From NCBI GenBank assembly GCA_015063125.1, contig SUTB01000001.1:558001-622000 (forward strand): a stretch of DNA of 64,000 nucleotides, in the 5' to 3' direction. This stretch comes from Thermoplasmata archaeon (GTDB lineage: Archaea; Thermoplasmatota; Thermoplasmata; Methanomassiliicoccales; Methanomethylophilaceae). Under the pieces are notes generated by a model. It was not told the DNA's origin, did not search any database, and worked only from the letters and a program-made list of their open reading frames with translations. Every line of letters begins with the position of its first letter. The first letter of the stretch is position 1. Shown one piece after another: positions 27,831 to 37,206 of this stretch. The position numbers were made by a program, and so were the translations under genes.

Positions 27831-28008
27831 GGTCGTGCATCGGGGATCACAATAAAGAACTATCCGAGCTACCAGCATGTTTTCTGGGATGGTGGTATCT
27901 CGGAGTAGGGTTCAGGATCTCGATCATCCTCGTAGGCGACGATCGTGTGACGTGCCGCAAAGTCTGGTGATCTCAACGTTCAGACGATCCGCTTCTCATC
28001 GGAGACGA

Positions 28009-28968
28009 TCACAGCCTGTCCAGCTGGTTTGAAAGCATATCCTTGCCACTGAATGTCCCTTTCAAACGGGATTTGTCAAGCAATACATATCCGATCTTGT
28101 TCAGCCGTTCCACTGTGGATTCGACATAGTCCCTGTTCGGTATGCAAAGGATTATTGCATACACTGGACCCGTTATCATCTTCTCTGGACGGATACAGTC
28201 CTTGACCCCGGAGCCATCCGTCCGTGGCAGCACGTCCGAGACCTTGATATCCAGACGGTACTCCCTTCCTGATTTGATATGTCTGACCGTCATATCCGTT
28301 GCGATTTTCCCTTCTGCGACCGTCCCGAACGAGGAATTCGATATAATCTCATATTCTCCGTTCACGAACAGGGCACTGGAAATGATGTCCACCATATACC
28401 AGCCTCTCGTGCTATGTTCAGTGGGGGACGGCACATCCTCTTTCCCGTTTATGGACAGAAGAACATTCAAGATGTGTCTCGAATTTACCCTCAAGAAGAA
28501 AGTGTAATTCCTTTGCCAGCAATCGAAGCCGATGAATGTGGAATCCGCCGTAAGAGTGAATCTGCCGTGTGCCACGGAATTGCGCATATGGATCAGCAGC
28601 GACTGCATCTTCGTCGGCTTCTCCTTCTTCGGGCATCCATAGGTCATGATCAGTCTGGAGGTCGTATCGTCCTTCCTTTGCTCTCTGACGAGTTCGTTTA
28701 TCTCCTCTGTTCCCCTTTCTTCGCATTCATCACAGACCACATCTCCTAATTCCATGAGCGAAGTGAAATGGTCGAACATCTCGTTGTTAAGATCCTTGCT
28801 TTCGAACATCGGGTCGTAGATGGACTGATAACCTCCCGGATTGGGAGAGTACCACAACAGCAGCTTGAAGAGCTATGCAGTATCCTCATCGTACTCGATA
28901 GGTTTGGGTACGTGTGATAATCCGAATTCCTTCTCCTTATCGAATACATATCCCGTCATAGCTCTCAT
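28009..28968 (-). CDS. HEPN-motif protein with in-frame TAG (probable pyrrolysine), 319 aa
   Basis: The frame opens at ATG 28968 (or 28959), meets TAG at 28875-28873 (codon 32) and then runs 287 sense codons to TGA. The upstream codons are protein-like (FDKEKEFGLSHVPKP), and the nearest start after the TAG is a TTG at 28857 without a ribosome-binding site. Features are a Cys pair (CDECEERG), then MRNSVAHGRF with the R-N-x-x-x-H pattern of HEPN ribonucleases, and a C-terminal alpha/beta part (YRLDIKVSD, GPVYAIILC). HEPN proteins often serve in toxin or antiviral systems. That role here is inference. Confidence 0.6.
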
Positions 28969-28986
28969 TCCCAGAATGAGTTAAGA

Positions 28987-29002
28987 AGGCCCCGAAGGGC
29001 CT
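28987..29002 (-). terminator. Terminator after the giant surface-protein gene
   Basis: AGGCCC and GGGCCT pair around a 4-base loop. On the minus strand it is followed by TTCTTAA. It lies between the surface protein stop (29053) and the HEPN gene start (28968), so the latter may be expressed by readthrough. Confidence 0.55.
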
Positions 29003-29052
29003 GTTTGTCTTTTGGTTATTGGTTTTGGTTTGACATCGTTCCGAAGTTACCT

Positions 29053-32000
29053 TCAGCTCCTGTTGAGTCTCAGCGCGACGATGACTGCCATGACGGCGAT
29101 CAGGATCACGAGGATGACGAGCAGGATTGTGGTGATGGTCCACTCGGACTTCTCTTCGGGGGTGACGGGGTCAGCGGGTTCGATTCCAGTGAGCTGGAGG
29201 TAGGTGACTCCTGCCTCGTCTCCGGAGATAGTGAAGTTGAGTCCGAACAGGGTGACGGTGTTGTCGGACTTCTGAAGCTTCATGACCGCAGTTCCCTGGT
29301 ATCCGTCGAGCAGGGTGTAGGTGACCTCGTGGGTTCCGGCATCGATGCCGTTCATGTAGAACACATCGGTACCGTATGCTGCGGACTGCATGAGCTTTCC
29401 GTCGATGCTGATGTTGTGGACTCCCTGGTCGGCCAGGATGTAGATCTGGTAGAGATCGTACTCAAGGACTGCGTAAAGCACGTCCCAGGTTCCGATAGTG
29501 GGCGTGTAGTAGTTTACACCTTCATTAGGATTGAAGTCAATCCTGGATCCGTCCGCGGTAGAGGCCCATCCCTCGAGCACTGCGTTGGACACAGGCACCT
29601 TGGAGACGGTGACGGTTTCAGTGTCTGCCTTAGCGTATGCCGTGAACCAGACCTTGCCCTCCACGACGAAGGCCGTGCTGTACATGTCGTCGAGGACATC
29701 GACGATGCCTCCGCTGACGGTGGCTCCGTTGAGTACGAATACGCACGGGTTGTTCACAAGGGTAAGAGGTCCACTGTAGACTGCGGCTGCGGCTACTGCT
29801 TCTCCGTTGTTCATGTCCTTGCCGGTGATTCCAATGTACATGTCACCATTATCAAGTTTGAAGGTTCCGGGGGCTGCGGTCGCGGTCTGCTGTGCAACGG
29901 TGACGTTACCGTCGACGACGATCGTTCCGTTCACGGTCAAGGTCTTCGTTGCGGGGACGTTGAGGGTTCCGTATACGAAGACGTTCTCGAGCGTGGTGGT
30001 ACCGTCTATGGTCAGCTTGGCGCCGGCTGCGATGTCGACAGCGTTGTTAACATTTGCAGCACTCATCACAGGTGTGATGGCATTGAAGACGACCTCTCCG
30101 GAGGAAACCATGAAGGAGTCTCCCTTGCCGCTCATCTCGAAGCTTCCGGTGACCACTGCGGCCTTGTTGTACTTGGCCGTGACGGTCATTCCGGTCACTC
30201 CGATGGCGGAAATTTCGGATTTATCGGTAACGATCATTCCGTTGAACTCTCCATTCGCCTGAAGCTTTGCGGCGGAGATTCCGTCAGGGCACTCGATGTT
30301 GAGAGCGAGAACGGTGAAGACGGTTTTGATGTTCGGAGTTCCAGCTTCATACTCCTTGTACTTAACATTAGCGTTGTTGACGATTATGTTCTTGGTGTAT
30401 TCCGTTGCGGTGAAGTCGGTGACTCCTGCCTTGACGTTTCCGTTGATGGTGATGTCTCCGTCGATCTTGTCGAGCTGAGCGATCGCGGTCTCCATTCCGG
30501 AGATGACATAGTTGCCGTTGCTGAGTGCGTAGTATGCTCCCGCGATGGGTGCTCCCCATGCAGGGTTGTTCTTGTTGACAAGAGCTACATACGCGCCCTC
30601 TTCGGTGTTAGAACTGGTTCCGTAGGTTCCATCAGCGAAGGCCACCTTGTAGGCGGTGGTCAACGATCCGTTCACGACGATAGCGGACGAGTATGCTTTG
30701 GTTCCGGAGGTGATCTTGTATGCAACGAGGTTGAAGGCGGTCTGGGCCTTGATGTTGGCTCCGGCTCCGATCTTGACGGATCCGTCGATGACGAGGGTGA
30801 CTCCGTCGTTGAGGATCAGATCCGCTGCTCCGGTGGGGATGACGAGGTTGACTCCCTCGGGTATGGTGAGGTTGGATGTCACGTAGACGTACTTGGGCAG
30901 TGTGGTGCTCGCTCCGTCCCTTGTGATGATGACGTCTCCCTGCTCGGTCTCCTTGATTGCGGTCAGCACGTTGGTCCACTTGGCCCATCCGTTCTTGACC
31001 TCCTTGCCCTTGTCGTCGACCTGGACGGTCTTGACATCGGCGGAGATGTAGGAATCCTTGATCTTCACGTCGCTCTTGTCCTCTGCGTAGAGGGTTCCGT
31101 TGACGTAGACGTATCCTGCTCCCTTGAGGGTGGAATCCTCGGCGATGGTGAGCTTGACATCGTCTCCGTTCTTCTCTCCGATGGTGAGCTTTCCACTGAC
31201 GATGAGGACATCCTCTCCACCGAGGGTGCTGGATGCCTTCATTGTCTGGTTGCCGAGGACGTTGGCCTCTCCGACCGCGTCCTCTGCGCTCGCAAGGTAC
31301 TCGAGTGCCTTGTCGACGGACATGTACGTGTAGACCTTGACGGTCTTATTGTCCTCGACCACGGGGATGATGATCTTCGTAGCGTTGACTCCCATCTCGG
31401 AAGAGATGGCGGTTCCGAAGATCCTGGCGATACCGTCGTCGGTGACGGTCAGCGTGGCGTCCTCGCTCATGACGAAGGCCGCGAGGCTTGACTGGGTGGT
31501 GATGGTTCCTGTGAGGTACATGTTACCCCTAACGAGCTGGAAGCCGCTGTTGTCGGTGATCCTCAAGCTGTCGGTGACCTTCAGGCTAGCGCCTGCCACT
31601 CCTGCGGATGCTGTCATGGCTGCCCTCGGGGTGTATGTGGTGACTCCTACGGAATCGCCGACGTATGCATAGTTGGCCTGCAGGGTACCCTTGACGAACA
31701 TGGTCACGGTGCTGCTGTCCTTGTCGGAGTCCGAGGTCACGATGATGTTCGAGACCTCGACGTTGTAATCGTCGTCAACAACGGTAGCTGTTCCGTTGAA
31801 GAGCTCTCCTTCGATGAGTATGGAGTTGAAGTCGTTGATGGTGACGTACTTGGTCTCGTGGGTCTCTGTGTCCCTGTAGGAACTGATGCGGAGATCCTCA
31901 TCGCTGATGATGAGGCCTGCTTCTGCGCCTGCCTCGATGGTGTAGAGCTTCACTTCGGTGACGGCATCCTTGAGGAGGTGGTTGATGCGTGCTTCGCTCT

Positions 32001-34422
32001 GTGCGGGGTACGAGCTGTTGATCAGGACGGATCCCATGTTGGAGATCTCGACACCGTCGATGCATCCCTTCACGATGAGCTCTGCGCCTGCGGAGACGGT
32101 GAACTCGGATCCGGTAGCGGTAACGACTTTTCCGTCGGACTCGACGGTGAACTTTCCACCCTCGAGGATGGTCAGGACCATATCCTGTGAAAGGTTGACC
32201 TCTCCTGCGTCGGAGACGGTTCCGGAGACGGTCATCTCTCCCTCGTTGATGCTGACGATACCTGCGGCACCTGCCTCGGTCTCGGCCTCGTCGATGTTGA
32301 GTGTTCCTTCGACGATGAACTGTGCCTTGTTATCGATGTTCAGGATTGCACCGGCCTCTACGATGAGGGTGGATCCTGCGGGGACGATGAGCCTTCCGGA
32401 GACGTTGATCACGGCGGTGTTGGCAAGGGTCCAGGTTCCGTCGACGATGAGGATCTGGTTCGCGGGGTAGTCGTGTACTCCGAGTGCGGTGTCGTAAACG
32501 TACTGGATCTCCATTCCTCCCTCGGTCACGAGTTTGACGGTCGCGGGGAGATTGGTGATGATCACGGGGTTCAGGACTCCTGTATCGGAGACCTTCACGA
32601 CTGCACCGTTCGGTCCGGTAATAGGATCTGCATCCTGCTCGAGGTTGTCGAGGGAAACGGTTCCGTCCACATAGAGTATGGATGTTTCGTCAAGGATGAT
32701 CTGCTGTTCGTCGCCGATGGTCAGGTCCGCCTCCTTGGAGACGTTGACGGTGGCGTCGTCGAGCGTGAGGTCTCCGTTCAGGGTAACGTTGCCGTTGAAC
32801 GTGAATGATCCGTTGTTGATGGTGAGTGCACCAACAAAGATGTCGTCGCTGTATCCGCTGAAGTAGGACTGGGAGTACTCTCCGTTCGCATATCCGGCGA
32901 TGGTGAGCGAACCGGTGGTCACGGTCAGTCCGCCTGCTGCGGCTTCAACATTCATCTCTGCTTTGAACGTTGCATAGGTTCCTGTCTTAGTACTCTCGTA
33001 TGTGTACTTCTGCTCGTAGGTAATGGTTCCCGCGTATATCGCTTCTGGCGAGATGGTAACGGACCTGTTCTCTGCGGGCCAAGTGGATGGATTTGCTTCG
33101 ATAGCCGCCTTCATTGCAGTCTTGACATTTTCTTGACTGGCTGCCGGAGAAGCTGCGTATGTCTGCGTGATCACGATATTGTTGGCAAAGGTTCCTCCGG
33201 GAATCGTTACATTCTGGTCGCCGACCTTGAACGTTCCGTTTCCAGAGACAATCGCGGCTTCACCAAATGTGACTGCACCTGCAGTGGCGATGATCGTTCC
33301 ATCGTTGACAACGCTGCCGGTGAGGGCGATTGCGTCACCGAAGTTGATTGTTCCGTTGTTGGCTATATTCAACTCTTTGCTGTTAGTATCATCAAATGTT
33401 GCTGTCATCTCGGTGTAAAGATACTGTCCGGACGGGACATAGAGGGTGCTGTTTGCGGATGCGCCATCCCTTGCATTTGCTGCAAGAGTCACGTAGAACA
33501 CTTCCGCCGGCGAGCTTGTGGCTGCTTCGTAGTTACCAGTGGTGACCTCGAGGTCTCCGGCTGTCCAGGTGGTGATCTCCACAGCTGCAGTTGTCTCTGA
33601 ATCGGATGAGGTTATGGTTCCCGTGAAGTTGTCCGCTGTGAGCACGTTCTTGCCCACGGTGATCGTTCCGGTGTACTCGATGAATTCGGTTTCGAAATCG
33701 CCTGTGATCTTCACACCGTTGTCGAGGACTCCCTTGACCGAGGAGGCCTCGGTGAGTTTGAGTGCATCTGCCTGAGGAGTGACGTTGAGGATGATGTGGA
33801 AGATGAGGATATCATCGGTAGCGATCTGGTCCGCGTCAGTGATTTCCGCCGTAGACCAGACGAAGATCTGGTAGTAGTCCTGAGCGGATTTGAGGTCACC
33901 GATTCCTGGGTACTTCGGTGCGAAATCACCAGATACTGTTTTTTCGGATACGCCGGGGACGAAGATATAGCCATCCACCGCATGATTTGCTTCCACCAAA
34001 TCCGACTTATAATCGGCAATACTCTTCGTAAGCTTCAGAACCTGAATTGATGCATAGTATTCCGCTGTATCAGGTGCGACGTACTCGGCACCGGCCCAGT
34101 TCCCGTACACGGAACCGGCTTCTACGGGTGTCTGGTGGGTTTTCAGTCCCTTTGCTGTCACTGTGTATGTGGGGATCCCGTCGGAGTCATAGGACATCGA
34201 TGAGATCTTGTACGAGTCGTACAGGGCTGTGTCATATATCTGATCCTCGCCCTTGTCGTTCAACCAGTTGGCATAGACCACCTGGTCCGCCGCATTCACG
34301 TGGATCGTTGTCGTCCCATCTGCTGCGTCATCTCCCTGAGCAGGGCTGATGGCCGCAACGACGACGAACGCCATAGCGAGCACGGCGAGTACAGACAACA
34401 GTTTGATTGTCTTTGTGTTCAT
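29053..34422 (-). CDS. Giant surface protein with signal peptide and C-terminal anchor (1789 aa)
   Basis: A cell-surface protein. A signal peptide (LLSVLAVLAMAFVVVAAISPAQG) is followed by a long ectodomain of beta-strand repeats such as VEGTLNIDE, VSGRLIVPAGSTLIVEAGAIL and ITINGNVKAG, which suggest stacked beta-helix blocks. It ends with a helix (TTILLVILVILIAVMAVIVAL) and a short RLNRS tail. The composition is Thr/Val/Asp-rich with few Cys, as for adhesin-like proteins of gut methanogens. ATG 34422 is preferred over 34431 since AAGGA is then 8 bases away. A leader of about 200 bases that can fold precedes it. No single named family is recognised. Confidence 0.8.
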   Translation of the reverse strand: MNTKTIKLLSVLAVLAMAFVVVAAISPAQGDDAADGTTTIHVNAADQVVYANWLNDKGEDQIYDTALYDSYKISSMSYDSDGIPTYTVTAKGLKTHQTPVEAGSVYGNWAGAEYVAPDTAEYYASIQVLKLTKSIADYKSDLVEANHAVDGYIFVPGVSEKTVSGDFAPKYPGIGDLKSAQDYYQIFVWSTAEITDADQIATDDILIFHIILNVTPQADALKLTEASSVKGVLDNGVKITGDFETEFIEYTGTITVGKNVLTADNFTGTITSSDSETTAAVEITTWTAGDLEVTTGNYEAATSSPAEVFYVTLAANARDGASANSTLYVPSGQYLYTEMTATFDDTNSKELNIANNGTINFGDAIALTGSVVNDGTIIATAGAVTFGEAAIVSGNGTFKVGDQNVTIPGGTFANNIVITQTYAASPAASQENVKTAMKAAIEANPSTWPAENRSVTISPEAIYAGTITYEQKYTYESTKTGTYATFKAEMNVEAAAGGLTVTTGSLTIAGYANGEYSQSYFSGYSDDIFVGALTINNGSFTFNGNVTLNGDLTLDDATVNVSKEADLTIGDEQQIILDETSILYVDGTVSLDNLEQDADPITGPNGAVVKVSDTGVLNPVIITNLPATVKLVTEGGMEIQYVYDTALGVHDYPANQILIVDGTWTLANTAVINVSGRLIVPAGSTLIVEAGAILNIDNKAQFIVEGTLNIDEAETEAGAAGIVSINEGEMTVSGTVSDAGEVNLSQDMVLTILEGGKFTVESDGKVVTATGSEFTVSAGAELIVKGCIDGVEISNMGSVLINSSYPAQSEARINHLLKDAVTEVKLYTIEAGAEAGLIISDEDLRISSYRDTETHETKYVTINDFNSILIEGELFNGTATVVDDDYNVEVSNIIVTSDSDKDSSTVTMFVKGTLQANYAYVGDSVGVTTYTPRAAMTASAGVAGASLKVTDSLRITDNSGFQLVRGNMYLTGTITTQSSLAAFVMSEDATLTVTDDGIARIFGTAISSEMGVNATKIIIPVVEDNKTVKVYTYMSVDKALEYLASAEDAVGEANVLGNQTMKASSTLGGEDVLIVSGKLTIGEKNGDDVKLTIAEDSTLKGAGYVYVNGTLYAEDKSDVKIKDSYISADVKTVQVDDKGKEVKNGWAKWTNVLTAIKETEQGDVIITRDGASTTLPKYVYVTSNLTIPEGVNLVIPTGAADLILNDGVTLVIDGSVKIGAGANIKAQTAFNLVAYKITSGTKAYSSAIVVNGSLTTAYKVAFADGTYGTSSNTEEGAYVALVNKNNPAWGAPIAGAYYALSNGNYVISGMETAIAQLDKIDGDITINGNVKAGVTDFTATEYTKNIIVNNANVKYKEYEAGTPNIKTVFTVLALNIECPDGISAAKLQANGEFNGMIVTDKSEISAIGVTGMTVTAKYNKAAVVTGSFEMSGKGDSFMVSSGEVVFNAITPVMSAANVNNAVDIAAGAKLTIDGTTTLENVFVYGTLNVPATKTLTVNGTIVVDGNVTVAQQTATAAPGTFKLDNGDMYIGITGKDMNNGEAVAAAAVYSGPLTLVNNPCVFVLNGATVSGGIVDVLDDMYSTAFVVEGKVWFTAYAKADTETVTVSKVPVSNAVLEGWASTADGSRIDFNPNEGVNYYTPTIGTWDVLYAVLEYDLYQIYILADQGVHNISIDGKLMQSAAYGTDVFYMNGIDAGTHEVTYTLLDGYQGTAVMKLQKSDNTVTLFGLNFTISGDEAGVTYLQLTGIEPADPVTPEEKSEWTITTILLVILVILIAVMAVIVALRLNRS

Positions 34423-34729
34423 ATATATCATTCCTTTTCAGCGGTGAACACTTGCCTCTGATCCGGGTTGTCCTCTCCTTTATGGAAGAGAAGATGTCGA
34501 AAAATCTCCGTTTACTTGCAGGACACATGCCCTATACATTGTCCCGCGGGCCTTTCACCGCCCGACCGCAATCATCCCATAAGGCCCCTAACCTCCCTCA
34601 GGAACGAAAGATTGGTCGGAGACAATGTATCTGAACAGAATATTAAGCGGGTTTTCAATCTCGTGCCTTAATCCATAATGGGTTTTGACAAATCACAAGA
34701 TGATCGATTTTTGTCGCAAAAGATGAAGA
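34423..34729 (-). promoter_or_regulatory. Long structured 5' leader of the giant surface-protein gene
   Basis: 307 bases with no gene. On the minus strand a TATA-like CTTAATATTC lies near 34640-34650. Then ATACATTGTC (34630-34621) can pair with GACAATGTAT (34543-34534), 10 perfect base pairs. Inside, CCGACC (34619-34614) pairs with GGTCGG (34567-34562) and GGGC with GCCC near 34563-34549. The nested stems suggest a folded leader, possibly a riboswitch-like or protein-binding element, or an independent small RNA. No known class is recognised. Confidence 0.45.
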
Positions 34730-35176
34730 TCAGGCATCTGGACCGTCTGATTCTATGATGCCCCTGATCTCCCTTATGCAGTCCGCCACCAGACGGCCTT
34801 TCTCGGTGATCATCATGATATGGGAATTGGTACGGCCGGTGTAATAGGTCGAAATCAACCCTAAATCCTCTAAATCATCAAGCTTTTGTGTCATGTTGGA
34901 GCACCTCGACACATCGTTGTAGATGTCGGTCTTCAACACAGGGGACATCTTATCAAGGTAGAGTATGAGGGTAAGCATATGCTTCTGCTCAAGGACTGCG
35001 ATAGTCGATCTTGTCTCCTTAGAAAGTCTGTTCTTGCGGCTGATAAGCAGATCCTGTACCTCTTTGGGGAGATCGTCGAAAGAGCGCCTTAAAGAGTCTA
35101 CATTCTCTCTATCATCTAGTTTTCCGCCGAACGGTATCGTTCTAGAGGTTGATTGTTCCTCTGTTTCATCCGCCAT
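34730..35176 (-). CDS. Winged-helix regulator (148 aa)
   Basis: A polar N-terminal region of about 65 residues, then a winged helix: HMLTLILYLDKMSPVLKTDIYNDVSRCSNMTQKLDDLEDLGLI, and a wing ending in IMMITEKGRLVADCI. The format matches the small regulators at 6.6 and 35.3 kb. ATG 35176 has GAGGGG 6 bases upstream. It is divergent from the next regulator and lies upstream of the giant surface gene on the same strand, so it may control either. Confidence 0.7.
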   Translation of the reverse strand: MADETEEQSTSRTIPFGGKLDDRENVDSLRRSFDDLPKEVQDLLISRKNRLSKETRSTIAVLEQKHMLTLILYLDKMSPVLKTDIYNDVSRCSNMTQKLDDLEDLGLISTYYTGRTNSHIMMITEKGRLVADCIREIRGIIESDGPDA

Positions 35177-35204
35177 TAGAAACCCCTCATCATGATAAAT
35201 GCAT

Positions 35205-35232
35205 CTTCTACACTTAATTTTAAGTTTTGTGC
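35205..35232. promoter_or_regulatory. Divergent promoter with inverted repeat between two regulators
   Basis: ACTTAA and TTAAGT around two bases (35212-35225) overlap a TATA-like tract. Placed between two divergent winged-helix genes, it could be an autoregulatory operator. Confidence 0.4.
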
Positions 35233-35265
35233 ACAACTAAAAAGATAGCTACAATAAAGAAAATA

Positions 35266-35556
35266 ATGAATCATTATGAAATCATGGTAGACATCCCTGT
35301 ATTCCAACCGAATACCTATGAGATTCTGCTTTATGTAGAATCGAATGATGGGTGTCTAAAATCTGAAATCTACAAACATATTGGTTTCTCGGGACAAACC
35401 TCAGTTAACATCGTAAACAATCTAATTGAGTCTGGTCTTTTATCGGAATCTAAGTCTGGTAGATACAACAAGAAGTCCATCTCATTGACAGAAAAGGGAC
35501 TCAAGATCCTAAGTCTCATGAAATCCATAGCAGACATCTTCTCGGAAGACCCTTGA
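35266..35556 (+). CDS. Small winged-helix regulator, AT-rich (96 aa)
   Basis: A 96-residue winged-helix protein (YEILLYVESNDGCLKSEIYKHIGFSGQTSVNIVNNLIESGLL, wing SISLTEKGLKIL). Its codons are clearly more AT-rich than those of its neighbours, a sign of recent transfer. ATG 35266 is the first good start; GTG 35227 is in frame but far upstream. Divergent from the previous regulator. Confidence 0.65.
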   Translation: MNHYEIMVDIPVFQPNTYEILLYVESNDGCLKSEIYKHIGFSGQTSVNIVNNLIESGLLSESKSGRYNKKSISLTEKGLKILSLMKSIADIFSEDP

Positions 35557-35632
35557 TTCTCTCTTACAATTAGAGAAGAATCCTCTTCTAAATCGGTAAT
35601 GCCTTTATCCTCCGTCCCCATAAGGTTGAACG

Positions 35633-36967
35633 ATGCCCGAAGTGATCACCGTAACCCAACTGAACACCCGCGTCAAGGAGCTTTTCTCCAGGACAGCAGG
35701 TCTAAGCGACATTTGGGTCAGCGGGGAGATATCCGGATTGACCAAATCCACCTCTGGGCACTATTATTTCGTTCTGAAGGACGAAGGCAGCGAGATCCGC
35801 TGCGCTCTTTTCAAGGGTTCCCGCGCCAGGATCGATTTCGAACCTACAGAGAACATGAAGGTCAGGATGTTCGGGCGCGTCGACATCTATGTCGCCCGCG
35901 GAAGCTACCAGTTCATAGTCGAGACCATGGAGAAATCCGGTGTCGGCGACAGATATGTTGCGTTCGAGAAGCTGAAGAAGAAGCTATCTGACGAGGGACT
36001 ATTCGCTGAATCGCACAAGAGGAAGCTCCCCCTGTACCCTAAGACCATCGGGGTGGTTACCTCCCAGACGGGTGCTGTCATCCATGATATCATAACAACC
36101 TCAGAGTCCAGGTACACCGCGGACATCCTTCTGGCGCCCGCGATGGTCCAGGGAGAGGGCTCTGCGGAGTCCATAGTGGCCGGCATAGAGCTGCTGAACA
36201 AGGTCGGAGTGGATGTCATCATAGTCGGAAGGGGAGGAGGTTCCATAGAGGACCTATGGGCCTTCAACGAGGAGATCGTCGCCAGGGCGATTTACAATTC
36301 CAAAGTCCCTGTGGTCTCAGCAGTAGGTCACGAGACGGATTTCACCATAGCGGATTTCGTCGCTGACCTGAGGGCACCAACCCCGACTGGGGCAGCGGCA
36401 TTGATACTCCGTGATAAATCCGAGATGAGGTCAGAGATCACCTCTTACATGACTAGGCTCAACCGTGCCATCTCTTCCGTTCTGGATGAGATGCAGCATT
36501 CGTTCGAGGTTCTGGATTCCAGGTTGGACCCGCAGAGGGGCCTGGATGCCCTGTCCCTTCAGCGCATGAGGATAGAGAACCTGTCAAAATCAGCCGATAG
36601 GGCCCTGGTAGACAAGATGCACGACATGATCCTGGACTTCGAGGGGCTCGACGCAAGGCTCCAACCCTCCAGAGCTCTGGATGATATGGATAACAAGAAG
36701 GAATATGTCGAGGCCTCCCTGGAAAGGATCAATGTAGGTATCATGACCTCCGTCAGGGAGAAGGAGAGCGAGCTCTCGTCATACAGCAAGCAGTTGGAGG
36801 GTGTGAACCCGCTCAACGTCCTCACAAGAGGATACAGCATGATCACCGGCCCCGGAGGGAAGGTGCTCACCACCATAGATAATGTCAACGTCGGCGACAG
36901 CGTCACCATCCATATGAGGGATGGAAAGGCTGAGGCTGACATCAAATCGAAGGAGATGAAGGAATGA
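35633..36967 (+). CDS. xseA: Exodeoxyribonuclease VII large subunit
   Basis: A 444-residue XseA. The N-terminal OB-fold begins ITVTQLNTRVKELFSRTAGLSDIWVSGEISG and continues GHYYFVLKD and IRCALFKG. The catalytic domain includes VVTSQTGAVIHDI (about 141-153), VGRGGGSIEDLW (about 199-210) and VGHETDFTIADFVAD (about 225-239), and is followed by a long coiled coil. Exonuclease VII cuts single-stranded DNA ends from both directions and is typical of bacteria, so an archaeal copy implies transfer. The stop overlaps the xseB start (ATGA). Confidence 0.93.
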   Translation: MPEVITVTQLNTRVKELFSRTAGLSDIWVSGEISGLTKSTSGHYYFVLKDEGSEIRCALFKGSRARIDFEPTENMKVRMFGRVDIYVARGSYQFIVETMEKSGVGDRYVAFEKLKKKLSDEGLFAESHKRKLPLYPKTIGVVTSQTGAVIHDIITTSESRYTADILLAPAMVQGEGSAESIVAGIELLNKVGVDVIIVGRGGGSIEDLWAFNEEIVARAIYNSKVPVVSAVGHETDFTIADFVADLRAPTPTGAAALILRDKSEMRSEITSYMTRLNRAISSVLDEMQHSFEVLDSRLDPQRGLDALSLQRMRIENLSKSADRALVDKMHDMILDFEGLDARLQPSRALDDMDNKKEYVEASLERINVGIMTSVREKESELSSYSKQLEGVNPLNVLTRGYSMITGPGGKVLTTIDNVNVGDSVTIHMRDGKAEADIKSKEMKE

Positions 36968-37206
36968 GCGATTATTCGGAAGAAGTAGAGAAGATGAGCT
37001 TCGAGGAAAGCATCGAGACCCTGGAGGGCCTGGTGAAGGAATTGGAGGCTGGAGGCATAGACCTCGACCGCAGCATAGAGATCTATGAGAAGGCCGTCAT
37101 CCTGAGGAACCATTGCAGGGAGATACTGGATGAGGGCGAGCGCAGGATAAAGAAGATAATGGAATCCTCTGGCAGCATCAAGGTAGAGGATCTGGAATTC
37201 GACTGA
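36964..37206 (+). CDS. xseB: Exodeoxyribonuclease VII small subunit
   Basis: An 80-residue XseB with the family helix hairpin: MSFEESIETLEGLVKELEAGGIDLDRSIEIYEKAVILRNHCREIL. Several XseB chains wrap the coiled coil of XseA. It starts within the last codons of xseA. The 3' end overlaps the convergent AriB-like gene by 29 bases. Confidence 0.9.
   Translation: MSDYSEEVEKMSFEESIETLEGLVKELEAGGIDLDRSIEIYEKAVILRNHCREILDEGERRIKKIMESSGSIKVEDLEFD

Noticed and set aside
26401-27840. Long minus-strand frame over the thioesterase region
   Set aside because: Its first part is the shifted frame of the thioesterase. Only the part from 27399 (zinc ribbon) is real.
29005-31491. 828-codon open frame antisense to the giant surface gene
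   Set aside because: It is rich in Gly, Asp, Val and Ser in the pattern made by reading Val/Thr/Asp repeats backwards, has no domain, and lies wholly inside a gene with signal peptide and anchor.
34407-34671. Short ORFs in the leader of the surface gene
   Set aside because: Composition is random-like and they lie in the structured leader; no start signals.
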